From Micromonospora sp. WMMD961 (GTDB taxonomy: Bacteria; Actinomycetota; Actinomycetes; Mycobacteriales; Micromonosporaceae): 64,000 nucleotides of DNA. This document shows positions 42,062 through 52,388 of the stretch, piece by piece. The DNA lies in the NCBI RefSeq assembly GCF_029626145.1, contig NZ_JARUBJ010000002.1, positions 5,801,501-5,865,500 on the forward strand. The letters are read 5' to 3'. The notes beneath the pieces were generated by a model that saw only the letters and a list, made by a program, of their open reading frames with translations, was not told the DNA's origin and searched no databases. Made by a program: the position numbers and the translations under genes. Position 1 is the stretch's first letter, and each line of letters opens with the position of its first letter.

Positions 42062-42892
42062 TCAGCCCTTTACCGCGCCGGCCACCAGGCCGGAGACCAT
42101 CCGGCGCTGCACCAGCAGGAAGAAGATGATCACCGGCAGGGTGAACAGGGTGGACGCGGCCATCACCGGCCCCCAGTTGGTGTCGTCGCGGCCGAAGAAG
42201 AAGGTCATCGCCACCGGCAGCGTGTAGCTGCCCTGGTCGTTGATGAACGTCAGTGCGAAGATCAGCTCGTTCCAGGCCGTGATGAAGGAGAAGATGCTGG
42301 TGGCCACCAGGCCGGGCGCGACCAGCGGGAAGAGGACCCGCCGGAAGGTCTGGGCGCGGCTCGCCCCGTCGATCGCCGCCGCCTCCTCCAACTCCTTGGG
42401 CACCGCGGCGACGAAACCGCGCAGCATCCAGACCGCGAACGGCAGCGAGAAGCCGAGGTACGTGAGGATCAGGCTGGGCAGGGTGTTGTAGAGCCCGAGC
42501 CGCTGGATCATCAGGAACAACGGGATGACCAGCGCCTCCAGCGGGATCATCTGCACCACCAGCAGCATGATCAGGAAGCTGGTCCGCAGCTTGAAGCGGA
42601 ACCGGGCCACCGCGGTCGCGGCCAGCAGGGCGACCAGCCCGCTGAGCACCACGGTGGAGACGGCGACCAGTGCGCTGTTGAGGAAGAAGTCGAGGAAGCT
42701 CACGCCGGGGATCAGGTTGCCGGTCAGGATCTCCCGGTAGTGCGCCAACGTCGGATGGGCCGGCACCGGCTGCGGGGTGGCCGAGAAGATCTCGTTGCTG
42801 GGCTTCAGCGAGGTCGAGATCATCCAGTAGACCGGAAACGCCGCGAAGAGCGCGACCAGCAGCCCGGCGGCGTTGAGGGCGACCTTCTTCAC
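42062..42892 (-). CDS. Sugar ABC transporter permease (MalG-type)
   Basis: 276 residues, CUT1 family. About six membrane helices and the EAA loop EEAAAIDGASRAQTFRRVLF (~185-204) that contacts the ATPase. The N-terminal SLKPSNEIFS motif is typical of MalG. GTG 42892 overlaps the stop of the first permease by 4 nt. No ATPase gene is adjacent, so it likely uses a shared MsmK/MsiK-type ATPase, as is common in actinobacteria. Confidence 0.92.
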   Translation of the reverse strand: MKKVALNAAGLLVALFAAFPVYWMISTSLKPSNEIFSATPQPVPAHPTLAHYREILTGNLIPGVSFLDFFLNSALVAVSTVVLSGLVALLAATAVARFRFKLRTSFLIMLLVVQMIPLEALVIPLFLMIQRLGLYNTLPSLILTYLGFSLPFAVWMLRGFVAAVPKELEEAAAIDGASRAQTFRRVLFPLVAPGLVATSIFSFITAWNELIFALTFINDQGSYTLPVAMTFFFGRDDTNWGPVMAASTLFTLPVIIFFLLVQRRMVSGLVAGAVKG

Positions 42893-43875
42893 GACTCGTC
42901 CTCCTGCCTGAGCACCATCCGGACGTAGAAGCAGGTGACCACGAGCAGGATCAGCGTGAGGATCACCGCGATGGCCGCGCCGAGCCCGTACTTCGGGGGC
43001 GGAGAGAAGGCTTCGGCGTACGAGTAGATGGCGAGCATGAACGTCGGCCGGTCCTGGGTGCCGCCGGCCAGCACGAACTGCTGGGTGAAGACCTTGAAGT
43101 CCCAGATGGTGGAGAGAATGATCAGGATCCCGAAGACCGGGCGCAGCAACGGGAAGGTGATCTTCCAGAAGACCCGCCACGGGCTGGCACCGTCCACCCG
43201 GGCCGCCTCGTGCAACTCGCTCGGCACGCTCTTCAGGCCGGCGAGCACGCTCACCGCGATGAACGGGAACGAGTGCCACACCACCACCAGGGTGAGGATG
43301 GCGAAGAACAGCAGCGGCGAGTTGAACCAGCCGTAGCCGGTCCAGTCGCTACGGCCGAACAGGGCGTTGGACAGCCCGTCCGGCAGCGCGTTGAACAGCC
43401 AGGTGACCAGGCCGCTCGTGTCGTCGAAAATCCACTTCCAGACGATGGTGCCGGTCAGCGCCGGGGTGGCCCAGGCGAGCATCACGCAACTGGCCACGAA
43501 GGTCGCCATCCTGCGGCCGAGCCGGTTGAGCAGCAGCCCGACCAGGGTGCCGAGGACCATGGTGAGCAGCACGTTGGCCGCGGCGAACAGGACCGTGTTA
43601 CGCAGCACGGTCAGGAAGAACGGGTCGGAGAGGATGTCGGCGTAGTTGCCGAGCCCCACCCACGGCCACTCCCGGTCGCCGCGCAGTTGCCGGACGTTGT
43701 TCAGCCGGTAGAAGGACATCACCACCACCTGGCCGAGCGGCCAGAGCAGCAGCACCCCGATGATCACCAGGGCGGGCAGGAGCAGCAGGTAGGGCAGGCG
43801 GTCCACCCGGCGACGCCGCCGCGCGGGGTTCTCCCGCGCGGCGGCCGCCTCCGGCACCTCGGTCAGCGTGGTCAC
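42889..43875 (-). CDS. Sugar ABC transporter permease (MalF-type)
   Basis: 328 residues, CUT1 family, with six or so helices and the EAA loop HEAARVDGASPWRVFWKITF (~228-247). Starts inside the stop of the binding-protein gene (4-nt overlap) and overlaps the MalG-type gene by 4 nt. Forms the translocation pore with it. The sugar cannot be told from sequence. Confidence 0.92.
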   Translation of the reverse strand: MTTLTEVPEAAAARENPARRRRRVDRLPYLLLLPALVIIGVLLLWPLGQVVVMSFYRLNNVRQLRGDREWPWVGLGNYADILSDPFFLTVLRNTVLFAAANVLLTMVLGTLVGLLLNRLGRRMATFVASCVMLAWATPALTGTIVWKWIFDDTSGLVTWLFNALPDGLSNALFGRSDWTGYGWFNSPLLFFAILTLVVVWHSFPFIAVSVLAGLKSVPSELHEAARVDGASPWRVFWKITFPLLRPVFGILIILSTIWDFKVFTQQFVLAGGTQDRPTFMLAIYSYAEAFSPPPKYGLGAAIAVILTLILLVVTCFYVRMVLRQEDES

Positions 43876-45158
43876 TTGGCGTTGAGGATGCTTTCCATCT
43901 CACCGGCCGCGTCGGCGGTAGCCTTCTCGACCGTCTTCTGACCCTTCATGACCGAGCTGTTCATCGCCTGGGTCACCGTCTTCGTCCGGCTGACCTCCAC
44001 CCACTTCGGGGTGAGCGGCGTGAGCTTGGTGTTCTGCATGGTGGTGGCGAACGCGGCCATCACCTTGTCGTTGGCGTAGGTGTCGCCGGCGACCAGATCC
44101 TGGTAGACCGGGAAGAAGCCGAGGCTGCTCGCGAAGCTCTGCGCGTTCTTCTTGTTCAGCAGCACGGTCAGGTAGTCCCAGGCCAGGTCCTGACGCTCAC
44201 TGTCCTTCCAGATCGCCACGTCCGAGCCACCCGCGAAACCGGGCGCGGCCTTGCCGTCCGGGCCGGGGATCGGGAACGTACCCCAGACCTTCTCGATCTC
44301 GGGGTTGTCCTTCTTGATCGCGCCCTGCTGCCAGCTGCCGGCGAACGCCATCGCGGCCTTACCCGTGGCGAACTGGGTCCGCGCGTCGATCTCGTTCCAG
44401 CCGGCGGCGGCCGGCGGGGCCACCTTGTGCACGGTCACCAGGTCGGTCCAGTACTTGACGGCCCGCTGCGCCTCCGGAGTCGTGTAGCCGGACTTCCAGC
44501 TGCCGCCCTGGTTGCTGGCGATCTCTCCGCCGGCACCCCAGAGGAAGGAGTAGAAGGGCAGCTCCGAATTGCCCGGCAGAGCGATGCCGTAGGTGCCCGG
44601 CTTCTTCGCCTGCACGGCCTTCGCCACGGTGACCAGGTCGTCCCAGGTCTTCGGGGGCTGCACGCCGGCCTCGGCGAACCAGTCGGTGCGGTAGTAGATC
44701 GCGCGCACCCCGGCGTACCAGGGCACGCCGTACTGCTTGCCGTCGAGCTGCGCGTTGCGGACCAGGTCGGGCAGCAGGTCCTTGCCGTCGGCCCAACCGG
44801 CCATCCGACCGCTCACGTCGGCGAGCGCCTCCTGGGCCGCCCAGCCCTGGGTCTCGGTGTTGCCCAGCTCGGTGATGTCCGGTCCCTCACCGCCGGCGAG
44901 CGCCGCCTGGAACTTCTTGGGCGCTTCCAGCCAGGGGATGTACTGCACCACCACGTCGGTGTCGGGGTGCTTCTGGCGGAACTCCGTCTCGACGGAGTCG
45001 AGGAAGGTGTTCTGCGCCTCGCCGCCCTCGCCCATCATCCAGACCGTGAGCTTGCTGTCGTCAGCCGCATCCTCACCGGAGCCCCCGCAGCCGGTCAGCA
45101 CCATCGCGGCCGAGGCCACCATGGCGGTGACCGGGGCCAGCCGCTTCCACCTGTTCAC
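43872..45158 (-). CDS. Sugar ABC transporter substrate-binding lipoprotein
   Basis: 428 residues. The lipoprotein signal ends in VLTGC (Cys ~24). LTVWMMGEGGEAQNTFLDSV opens the mature solute-binding fold; ITELGNTETQGWAAQEALAD and AAMAFAGSWQQGAI are typical of the extracellular solute-binding protein family 1. First gene of the three-gene operon. The 5' region holds TACTAG-like AT-rich sequence but no clear operator. Confidence 0.92.
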   Translation of the reverse strand: MNRWKRLAPVTAMVASAAMVLTGCGGSGEDAADDSKLTVWMMGEGGEAQNTFLDSVETEFRQKHPDTDVVVQYIPWLEAPKKFQAALAGGEGPDITELGNTETQGWAAQEALADVSGRMAGWADGKDLLPDLVRNAQLDGKQYGVPWYAGVRAIYYRTDWFAEAGVQPPKTWDDLVTVAKAVQAKKPGTYGIALPGNSELPFYSFLWGAGGEIASNQGGSWKSGYTTPEAQRAVKYWTDLVTVHKVAPPAAAGWNEIDARTQFATGKAAMAFAGSWQQGAIKKDNPEIEKVWGTFPIPGPDGKAAPGFAGGSDVAIWKDSERQDLAWDYLTVLLNKKNAQSFASSLGFFPVYQDLVAGDTYANDKVMAAFATTMQNTKLTPLTPKWVEVSRTKTVTQAMNSSVMKGQKTVEKATADAAGEMESILNAK

Positions 45159-45322
45159 GCCACTTCTCCCCTCGCGCCGCCTGGAACTAACCTTCTCCGC
45201 CGCACCCTAGTACGGAGATTTCCTTTACGACAGTGGGCGGGACTGGCCGAAGCGTGGCGACCGTACCGCAGCGGCCCGACCAAGGGCGTCCCGGCACCGG
45301 GTCGAAGTCGGGCACACCGGCA

Positions 45323-45358
45323 CGAAAGAGCGCCCGGCCGAGGCCGGGCGCTCTTTCG
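45323..45358. terminator. Strong hairpin terminator, 16-bp stem
   Basis: CGAAAGAGCGCCCGGC (45323-45338), loop CGAG, GCCGGGCGCTCTTTCG (45343-45358); perfect pairing. It lies downstream of the minus-strand GlsB copy 1, whose stop is at 45406. It has no long T-run, as is common in actinobacteria. Confidence 0.85.
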
Positions 45359-45405
45359 GTTGGTGCTGTCCTGTCAGTGCTGTCCAGCCAGGTGATGCGG
45401 GGTCG

Positions 45406-45690
45406 TTATCGGGTCACGCGGCGGCGGCCACCCACACCGGCCACCAGCGCGACCGCGATCGCCGCGACGACGACCTGCACCAGCAGCTCGCCCCAGTCCA
45501 CACCAGCGGTCTCGGTCGCGATCCCGATCGCCCGCGCCAGCACGGTGCCCAGCAGGGCCGCGCCGACACCGATCAACAGGTGCAGCCAGATCGGCATGTT
45601 CTGGCGACCCGGAACCACCAGGCGGCCCAGCGCGCCGACGATGAGACCAACAACGATCGCAGTGATGATGCCCCACACGGTGAGCTCCAC
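45406..45690 (-). CDS. GlsB/YeaQ/YmgE-family stress membrane protein, copy 1
   Basis: 94 residues, three membrane helices: ELTVWGIITAIVVGLIVGAL, then MPIWLHLLIGVGAALLGTVL, then LLVQVVVAAIAVALVAGVGG. Transglycosylase-associated family; small envelope stress proteins. GTG 45690 was chosen by analogy with copy 2 and because GGGAGGG lies just upstream; GTG 45696 is also in frame. Protein nearly identical to copy 2. Confidence 0.9.
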   Translation of the reverse strand: MELTVWGIITAIVVGLIVGALGRLVVPGRQNMPIWLHLLIGVGAALLGTVLARAIGIATETAGVDWGELLVQVVVAAIAVALVAGVGGRRRVTR

Positions 45691-45717
45691 GGCCACCCTC
45701 CCTCAAAGAATGTCTGA

Positions 45718-45730
45718 CACACGATGTGTG
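45718..45730. promoter_or_regulatory. CACAC-GAT-GTGTG palindrome upstream of GlsB copy 1
   Basis: CACACGATGTGTG is a 13-bp palindrome with a 3-bp centre, 28 nt upstream of the GTG. It is preserved exactly in front of copy 2 even where flanking bases have changed. This suggests an operator in the shared promoter; the regulator is unknown. Confidence 0.6.
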
Positions 45731-46004
45731 TGCGCTTCCTGTCGTGACGGATAGATGCCCTACCCAACGAAAATCCAAACCGACTTCGCGCACCAAAGGA
45801 TCACGACCTGGCCGACAAGGGCACGTTCCATCGGCCCGACTGGGCGGATTCAGGCCACCCTCCGCCACGATCGACAGTTCGGCCGGGCCGGAGGTACCGG
45901 GACGGCCCGACTTCACTGGAACCCCGAGTCGATCACGGTTGCCGTCGACGGATCAGGCCGAGGAACTGGGCCGGCGACCACCACCCCATCCGGGAGGAAG
46001 ACGC

Positions 46005-46040
46005 CGAGGGGCGCCCAGCCTGTCGGCTGGGCGCCCCTCG
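46005..46040. terminator. Hairpin terminator of GlsB copy 2, 16-bp stem
   Basis: CGAGGGGCGCCCAGCC (46005-46020), loop TGTC, then its perfect complement (46025-46040). Located 32 nt past the minus-strand stop of copy 2. The rest of the gap 45731-46071 shows no gene. Confidence 0.85.
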
Positions 46041-46071
46041 GAAGTGTCGCGGTGTTACGGCAGTGCTGGTG

Positions 46072-46356
46072 TCATCGGGTGACGCGGCGGCGGCCACCCA
46101 CACCGGCCACCAGCGCGACGGCGATGGCCGCGACGACGACCTGCACGAGCAGCTCGCCCCAGTCCACACCAGCGGTCTCGGTCGCGATCCCGATCGCCCG
46201 CGCCAGCACGGTGCCCAGCAGGGCCGCGCCGACACCGATCAACAGGTGCAGCCAGATCGGCATGTTCTGCCGGCCCGGGACGACCAGGCGGCCCAGCGCG
46301 CCGACGATGAGACCAACAACGATGGCGGTGATGATGCCCCACACGGTGAGCTCCAC
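46072..46356 (-). CDS. GlsB/YeaQ/YmgE-family stress membrane protein, copy 2
   Basis: 94 residues from GTG 46356 with AAGGAGGG upstream. VELTVWGIITAIVVGLIVGA and the following helices match copy 1 over the full length; nucleotide differences are few and mostly silent. Three membrane helices; no catalytic residue recognised. The better ribosome site (AGAAGGAGGG versus GAGGGAGGG) could give different expression. Likely a stress-induced inner-membrane protein. Confidence 0.9.
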   Translation of the reverse strand: MELTVWGIITAIVVGLIVGALGRLVVPGRQNMPIWLHLLIGVGAALLGTVLARAIGIATETAGVDWGELLVQVVVAAIAVALVAGVGGRRRVTR

Positions 46357-46383
46357 GGTCGCCCTCCTTCTAAGAATGTCTGA

Positions 46384-46396
46384 CACACGATGTGTG
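46384..46396. promoter_or_regulatory. CACAC-GAT-GTGTG palindrome upstream of GlsB copy 2
   Basis: Identical 13-bp palindrome at the same distance from the start as in copy 1 (28 nt). Its conservation between duplicates is the main argument that it is a regulatory site. Confidence 0.6.
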
Positions 46397-46727
46397 CTTC
46401 CTGTCGTGACCGCTAAGTTCCCGACCGCCCGAAGAACCAAACCGACTCACCAGGAAACAAGCGGCAGCCGTCAATGCCGCAGGGCTGCGTCGGTTGGCCT
46501 GGGAGCGCGTCCATACAGGTCAGCGGGTCTGCGGCCGGTTGCCCCACCGAGGAGTTCAGCCGAAAAAATTCTCCGCCGGCACGTCGCCCGGGCCGGAAAG
46601 ACCGAGCGAACGAGAGACACGGCGCTACCGGCGCGGCCCGGCACACGCGGACCAGTGGCCAGGCGGGCGTGCAGCGGCACGACGTGGCCCGGAGCCCGGG
46701 AGGCCCAGCGCGGCCCCGGCACGACGC
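46397..46727. other. Intergenic region between GlsB copy 2 and lepA
   Basis: 331 bases. It should contain the promoter of GlsB copy 2 (minus) near its left end. Open frames across it are Arg/Pro-rich with no ribosome site. AAAAAATT at about 46563 is the only AT-rich spot. Nothing else recognised apart from the lepA terminator that follows. Confidence 0.5.
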
Positions 46728-46762
46728 GGCCCGGCGCGCACCAGCGTGGCGCGCGCCGGGCC
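46728..46762. terminator. Hairpin terminator downstream of lepA
   Basis: GGCCCGGCGCGC (46728-46739), 11-nt loop, GCGCGCCGGGCC (46751-46762), perfect 12-bp stem. It lies 8 nt past the lepA stop on the minus strand. Confidence 0.8.
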
Positions 46763-46769
46763 GGCATAC

Positions 46770-48644
<1,875 letters not shown>

Positions 48645-48761
48645 AGCGGTCCGTTCTGGTCGGCTGACGTGAACAGGCCGGCGCGCCGCCGACCCCCTCT
48701 ATGTTCCCACGCCGCCGGGGTACGCCCACTGCGCGGGCGATGGATCGGTCCCGAGGACCCT

Positions 48762-49298
48762 TCACTCCAGCGGCGGCTCGACGAAGAGCGCGGCCAACCG
48801 GGGCAGTCGTCGACGGGCCTCCTCCTCGTCGTCGAAGTCCCAGAAGTCGTTGAGGTCCGGCGTCCGCACCGGGTCACGGTCCGCCGGCAGTTCGGTCGCG
48901 GTGGCCTTGCGGTACGCGTCCCAGGGCACCGACAGCATCCGCTCGGCGGAGAACTCCTCGCCGCTGAGCGAGGCCGCCCGCACCTGCGGCAACTCGGCCA
49001 GCGAGTCCGGTTCGGCGACCGCGCGGGCGAAGACCGCCCGCCCCTGGGTCATCAGCCAGCCCCGGAAGTGCTCGAAGCCGTCGGCCGAGGCGCCACCGTT
49101 GATCAGGTACGCCGCGCCCCACAGGTCCGCCTTGTGCGAGGCGGCCAACACCCGCGTCTGGTGCCGGGCGTACCCGACGATGTCCTCCGGATCGCGCTCG
49201 GCGAGCAGGGCGACGGCCCGCGCGGCGACCGGCCCGGGCTCTCCCCCGCCGCCGGCCCGAGCCTCGTCGATCAGCTGCCAGAAGTCCTCGGTCCTCAT
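48762..49298 (-). CDS. DUF4240 protein
   Basis: 178 residues. MRTEDFWQLIDEAR at the N-terminus and LWGAAYLINGGASADGFEHF then RGWLMTQGRAVF (~70-100) are the DUF4240 signature. It is a cytoplasmic helical domain of unknown function, common in Streptomyces and relatives. ATG 49298; divergent from the kinase-like gene at 49357. Confidence 0.88.
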   Translation of the reverse strand: MRTEDFWQLIDEARAGGGGEPGPVAARAVALLAERDPEDIVGYARHQTRVLAASHKADLWGAAYLINGGASADGFEHFRGWLMTQGRAVFARAVAEPDSLAELPQVRAASLSGEEFSAERMLSVPWDAYRKATATELPADRDPVRTPDLNDFWDFDDEEEARRRLPRLAALFVEPPLE

Positions 49299-49356
49299 GG
49301 CTTCGCAGTCTGGCAGTGTCGCCGCGCGTCGCGCACGCACCCCGGGGCAGCATGGT

Positions 49357-50346
49357 GTGGTGTCCTCTCCCCCGTTGCCGCCGGTGCCCTACCACGCCAG
49401 TGCCCAGCGACCGTCGTGGTCGACGCTGCCGGCGACGCTGCGGGCCGCGGTCGCCGACCGGCTCGGCGCGCCGGTGGTCACCGCCCGGGTCGCCGGCGCG
49501 GGCTTCACCCGCGGCTTCGCCGCGGTGCTCCACACCGCCGCCGGTGGCCGCGCCTTCGTGAAGGCGGCACCCGCCGCCGAGCAGCCGCACCTGGTCCAGT
49601 GGTACGCCCGGGAAGCGGCGATCCTGGAGAGGCTGCCGGCCGACCTTCCGGCGCCCCGCCCCCGATGGACCCTGTACGAGGCCGGCTGGTTCGTGCTCTG
49701 CAGCGACGCCGTCGACGGCCACACCCCGCGCCTGCCCTGGGCGCCCGCCGAGCTGGACGCCACCCTCGCCGGGTACGCGGAGGTCGCCGCCGCCCTGGCC
49801 GACCCGCCGGCCGAGTTGACCGCCCTCGGCCTGCCGCACCTGGCCGACCTGGCCCGCTCGGACATCCTCTGGTGGGAGGAGGTCGCCGCCGGCCGGGAGC
49901 CGACCCCGCCACTGCCCACGTCGGCACGGGGCCGGTTGCCCGAACTCGTCGCGTTGGAGTCGCTCCTCCCCCGGTACGCCGCCGGGGCGACCAGCCTCGT
50001 CCACGGCGACCTGCGGGTCGACAACGTGCTGATCGGCGCGGACGGCCGAGCCTGGTTCTGCGACTGGACCTGGGTCTGTTCCGGGCCGGCCTGGTTCGAC
50101 CTGGCCGGTCTGCTGCTCACCGCGTACGCCAGCGGGCTGGACGCGGATCGGCTCTTCGCCGCGCACCCGGCCGCCGTCGGCGCGCCCCCGGACGCGCTGG
50201 ACGCGACCCTGGCCGCGTTGGCCGGCTACTACCTCACCGGCGCGGCGGCGGCACCGGTGACGGCTTCGCCACACCTACCGGCGCACCAGCGGTGGAGCGG
50301 CGAACAGTCGCTCGACTGGCTGTCCCGACGCCAGGGCTGGAGGTGA
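49357..50346 (+). CDS. Aminoglycoside phosphotransferase-family kinase
   Basis: 329 residues. The kinase-like N-lobe is around RAFVKAAPAAEQP, then catalytic loop SLVHGDLRVDNVLI (~212-225; Asp base and Asn) and WFCDWTWVCSGPAWFDLAGL (~235), the metal Asp. APH-fold kinases phosphorylate aminoglycosides, homoserine, choline or other small molecules. No resistance can be claimed. GTG 49357 (or the next GTG, 49360). Confidence 0.85.
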   Translation: MVSSPPLPPVPYHASAQRPSWSTLPATLRAAVADRLGAPVVTARVAGAGFTRGFAAVLHTAAGGRAFVKAAPAAEQPHLVQWYAREAAILERLPADLPAPRPRWTLYEAGWFVLCSDAVDGHTPRLPWAPAELDATLAGYAEVAAALADPPAELTALGLPHLADLARSDILWWEEVAAGREPTPPLPTSARGRLPELVALESLLPRYAAGATSLVHGDLRVDNVLIGADGRAWFCDWTWVCSGPAWFDLAGLLLTAYASGLDADRLFAAHPAAVGAPPDALDATLAALAGYYLTGAAAAPVTASPHLPAHQRWSGEQSLDWLSRRQGWR

Positions 50347-50472
50347 CACCGCCCGAGCCGTTTTGGCTCGTCCCGGGCGACCTGGTAACCTGGCTCTTCG
50401 CGCAGCGGTGACGCATGTTCGTCACCCAGCGCACAAGCTGACCAACCCGAGCTATCAAGACGAGGCTGTCGC

Positions 50473-50739
50473 GTGGCGAACATCAAGTCCCAGATCAAGC
50501 GCAACCGGCAGAACGAAAAGGCCCGGCTGCGCAACAAGTCGGTCAAGTCGTCGCTGAAGACCGCCGTCCGGAAGTTCCACGAGGCTGCCGAGGCCGGTGA
50601 CGTCGAGAAGGCGACCGCGCTCATGCTGGACGCCTCGCGCAAGCTGGACAAGGCCGTCAGCAAGGGCGTGATCCACTCCAACCAGGCCGCGAACCGCAAG
50701 TCCGCGATCGCGAAGCGCGTGGTGGCGCTCTCCGCCTGA
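50473..50739 (+). CDS. rpsT: 30S ribosomal protein S20
   Basis: 88 residues. MANIKSQIKRNRQNEKARLR, SVKSSLKTAVRKFHEA and KGVIHSNQAANRKSAIAKRV are unmistakable S20. It binds 16S rRNA. Start GTG 50473. The leader 50347-50472 contains TTTTGGCTCG-type paired bases (GAGCC/GGCTC) but no defined regulatory element. Its own terminator follows. Confidence 0.97.
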   Translation: MANIKSQIKRNRQNEKARLRNKSVKSSLKTAVRKFHEAAEAGDVEKATALMLDASRKLDKAVSKGVIHSNQAANRKSAIAKRVVALSA

Positions 50740-50765
50740 CGACTTCACCGTCAGACTGATTCGGA

Positions 50766-50792
50766 AAACCCCGGGCCCCAGGCCCGGGGTTT
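50766..50792. terminator. rpsT terminator
   Basis: AAACCCCGGGCC (50766-50777), loop CCA, GGCCCGGGGTTT (50781-50792). A perfect 12-bp stem 27 nt after the rpsT stop; the end TTTCC is a weak U-tract. Confidence 0.9.
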
Positions 50793-50843
50793 CCGTGTGT
50801 CCGCAGTCCGGCTGAATGCCGAGGATCCGCCCGGGCGGCGGGC

Positions 50844-51266
50844 TCAGTCCGACGGGTCGGCGCGGCGAGTGGGCGGCACCGAATCTGCGGCGATCACCAC
50901 GCCGGTGACGCTGTGCGAGATCCACTCCACCTGGGCTCGCCCGACCGCTGGCTCCATCTGGCGGCGGAATCGGTCCCGTTCCTGCTCGGGCACGAGCGCC
51001 GCGGAACGGACCACGATCGCGGCCACCTGGTCGTTGAGTTTGACCATCGCCGCCACCACGACCGGCAGCACCAGCACCGCCCACCAGGTGACCAGTTCGG
51101 CGAGGGCGAGCAGCACCGCCAGCGCGATGGCGCCCTCGAAGAAGACGAAGCACAGCACGCCGCCGGGGTTGACGAACCGCAGGCCGAGGATTCGGGCGTA
51201 GAGCGGCCGGTACCGCTCCTCGTCGACGGGAATGGTCGCCCATGCCGGGCGGTTCGCCCTCGTCAC
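50844..51266 (-). CDS. Membrane protein downstream of holA
   Basis: 140 residues. GTG 51266 overlaps the holA stop (GTGA). Two hydrophobic helices (GVLCFVFFEGAIALAVLLAL and WWAVLVLPVVVAAM) at ~37-75, then a soluble tail with VPEQERDRFRRQMEPAVGRA. No known family recognised. Co-transcribed with holA. Confidence 0.72.
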   Translation of the reverse strand: MTRANRPAWATIPVDEERYRPLYARILGLRFVNPGGVLCFVFFEGAIALAVLLALAELVTWWAVLVLPVVVAAMVKLNDQVAAIVVRSAALVPEQERDRFRRQMEPAVGRAQVEWISHSVTGVVIAADSVPPTRRADPSD

Positions 51267-52243
51267 CTGGTGCTGCCCTGCCGGGCCGCCGCGACGGAGA
51301 AGACCGCGCGTTCCAGGGCGTACGCCCGGTCGTCTGAGCCGCCCTTGACGGCCGCGTTGCACTCGGCGGCGACCTGCATGGCCCGGACCAGGCCCTCCGG
51401 GGTCCAACCGCGCCCCTGCCGCTGCGCCCGCTCGATCTTCCACGCGGGCATGCCGAGGCTGCTGGCGAGCTGGTACGGGTTACCCCGCCCGGCCGACGCC
51501 ACCCGGGCAACAGTGCGCACGCCGTCGGCCAGTGCGTCGGCGATGGGCACCGGGTCGACCCCGACGTGCAGGGCCCAGCGCAACGCCTCCAGCGCCGCCG
51601 GCACGTCACCGACCATGGTGGCGTCCGCCACCGTGAAGCCGGTCACCTCGACCCGGCCCCGGTAGTAGCGGGCGACCGTTTCGGCGCTGATCCGCCCGTC
51701 GGTGTCGGCGATCAACTGGGAGCAGGCGGCGGCCAGCTCGCGTAGGTCGTTGCCGATCGCCGCGATGAGTGCCTCCGCGGCGTCGTCGGTGCACTTGCCG
51801 CCGGCTCGGCGGATCTCGTCCCGGACGAAGGCCACCCGGTCGCGGTGTCCCTTGAGCTTGGCCGCCGGCACGACAGTCGCGCCGGCCGCCCGCAGCCCGT
51901 CGGCGAACGCCTTACCCTTGGCGGCACCCAGGTGCAGCACCAGCAGTTGGACGTCCGGGTCGGGATTCTTCGCGTACGCCAGCAGCGCGGCGACCAGGTC
52001 CTTGCGGGCGTCCTGACCGGAGCGCAGGATCAGCAGCCGCCGCCCGCCGAACAGCGAGGGGCTGAGCATCTCGGCGATCTCGCCGACGGTGAGCGCAGCG
52101 GCCTGGTATTCGCGGACGTCCACCTCGGGGTCGACGCTGCGAACCTTCGCGACAGCTTCGGTGACCGCGCGCGTGGCGAGCAGCTCCTCGTCACCGAGGA
52201 CGAGCAGAATGGGGGCGAGGCTGGCGGGGGTCACGCCGCCCAT
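51263..52243 (-). CDS. holA: DNA polymerase III subunit delta
   Basis: 326 residues. APILLVLGDEELLATRAVTE (~8-27) is the usual opening of HolA, then SPSLFGGRRLLILRSGQDAR (~60-80). Domains: AAA+-like module without a functional Walker A, then the helical collar (RGRVEVTGFTVADATMVGDV and LALRWALHVG-like). It loads the sliding clamp. ATG 52243. comEC-holA adjacency is the bacterial norm; comEC ends 146 nt upstream. Confidence 0.93.
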   Translation of the reverse strand: MGGVTPASLAPILLVLGDEELLATRAVTEAVAKVRSVDPEVDVREYQAAALTVGEIAEMLSPSLFGGRRLLILRSGQDARKDLVAALLAYAKNPDPDVQLLVLHLGAAKGKAFADGLRAAGATVVPAAKLKGHRDRVAFVRDEIRRAGGKCTDDAAEALIAAIGNDLRELAAACSQLIADTDGRISAETVARYYRGRVEVTGFTVADATMVGDVPAALEALRWALHVGVDPVPIADALADGVRTVARVASAGRGNPYQLASSLGMPAWKIERAQRQGRGWTPEGLVRAMQVAAECNAAVKGGSDDRAYALERAVFSVAAARQGSTR

Positions 52244-52388
52244 ATTCGCACGCCCCAGGGCGGGATCGTGCCTGCTCATTCGGGGCTTGGTCGGCGCAGC
52301 CCGCACACAACGCAAATCCCGACATCTATCTCAATTGCCTTTTAATTCGCAAGTCCGGCGGGGCTGGCCCGCCTCTGAGCTGGGCAGG

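Larger units (their letters stand above)
45406..46396. repeat. Recent tandem duplication (two GlsB genes plus promoters)
   Basis: The 285-nt genes at 45406-45690 and 46072-46356 are almost the same at DNA level, and the likeness continues upstream through GAATGTCTGACACACGATGT to about 45 nt beyond the start. Downstream flanks differ, each with its own perfect hairpin. The unit of duplication is therefore promoter plus gene, about 340 bp, spaced 666 bp apart. Confidence 0.9.

Noticed and set aside
49357..50346. Aminoglycoside resistance from the two APH-like kinases (also 55072-55842)
   Set aside because: The APH fold includes many metabolic kinases; neither sequence resembles a named resistance enzyme closely enough to claim resistance.
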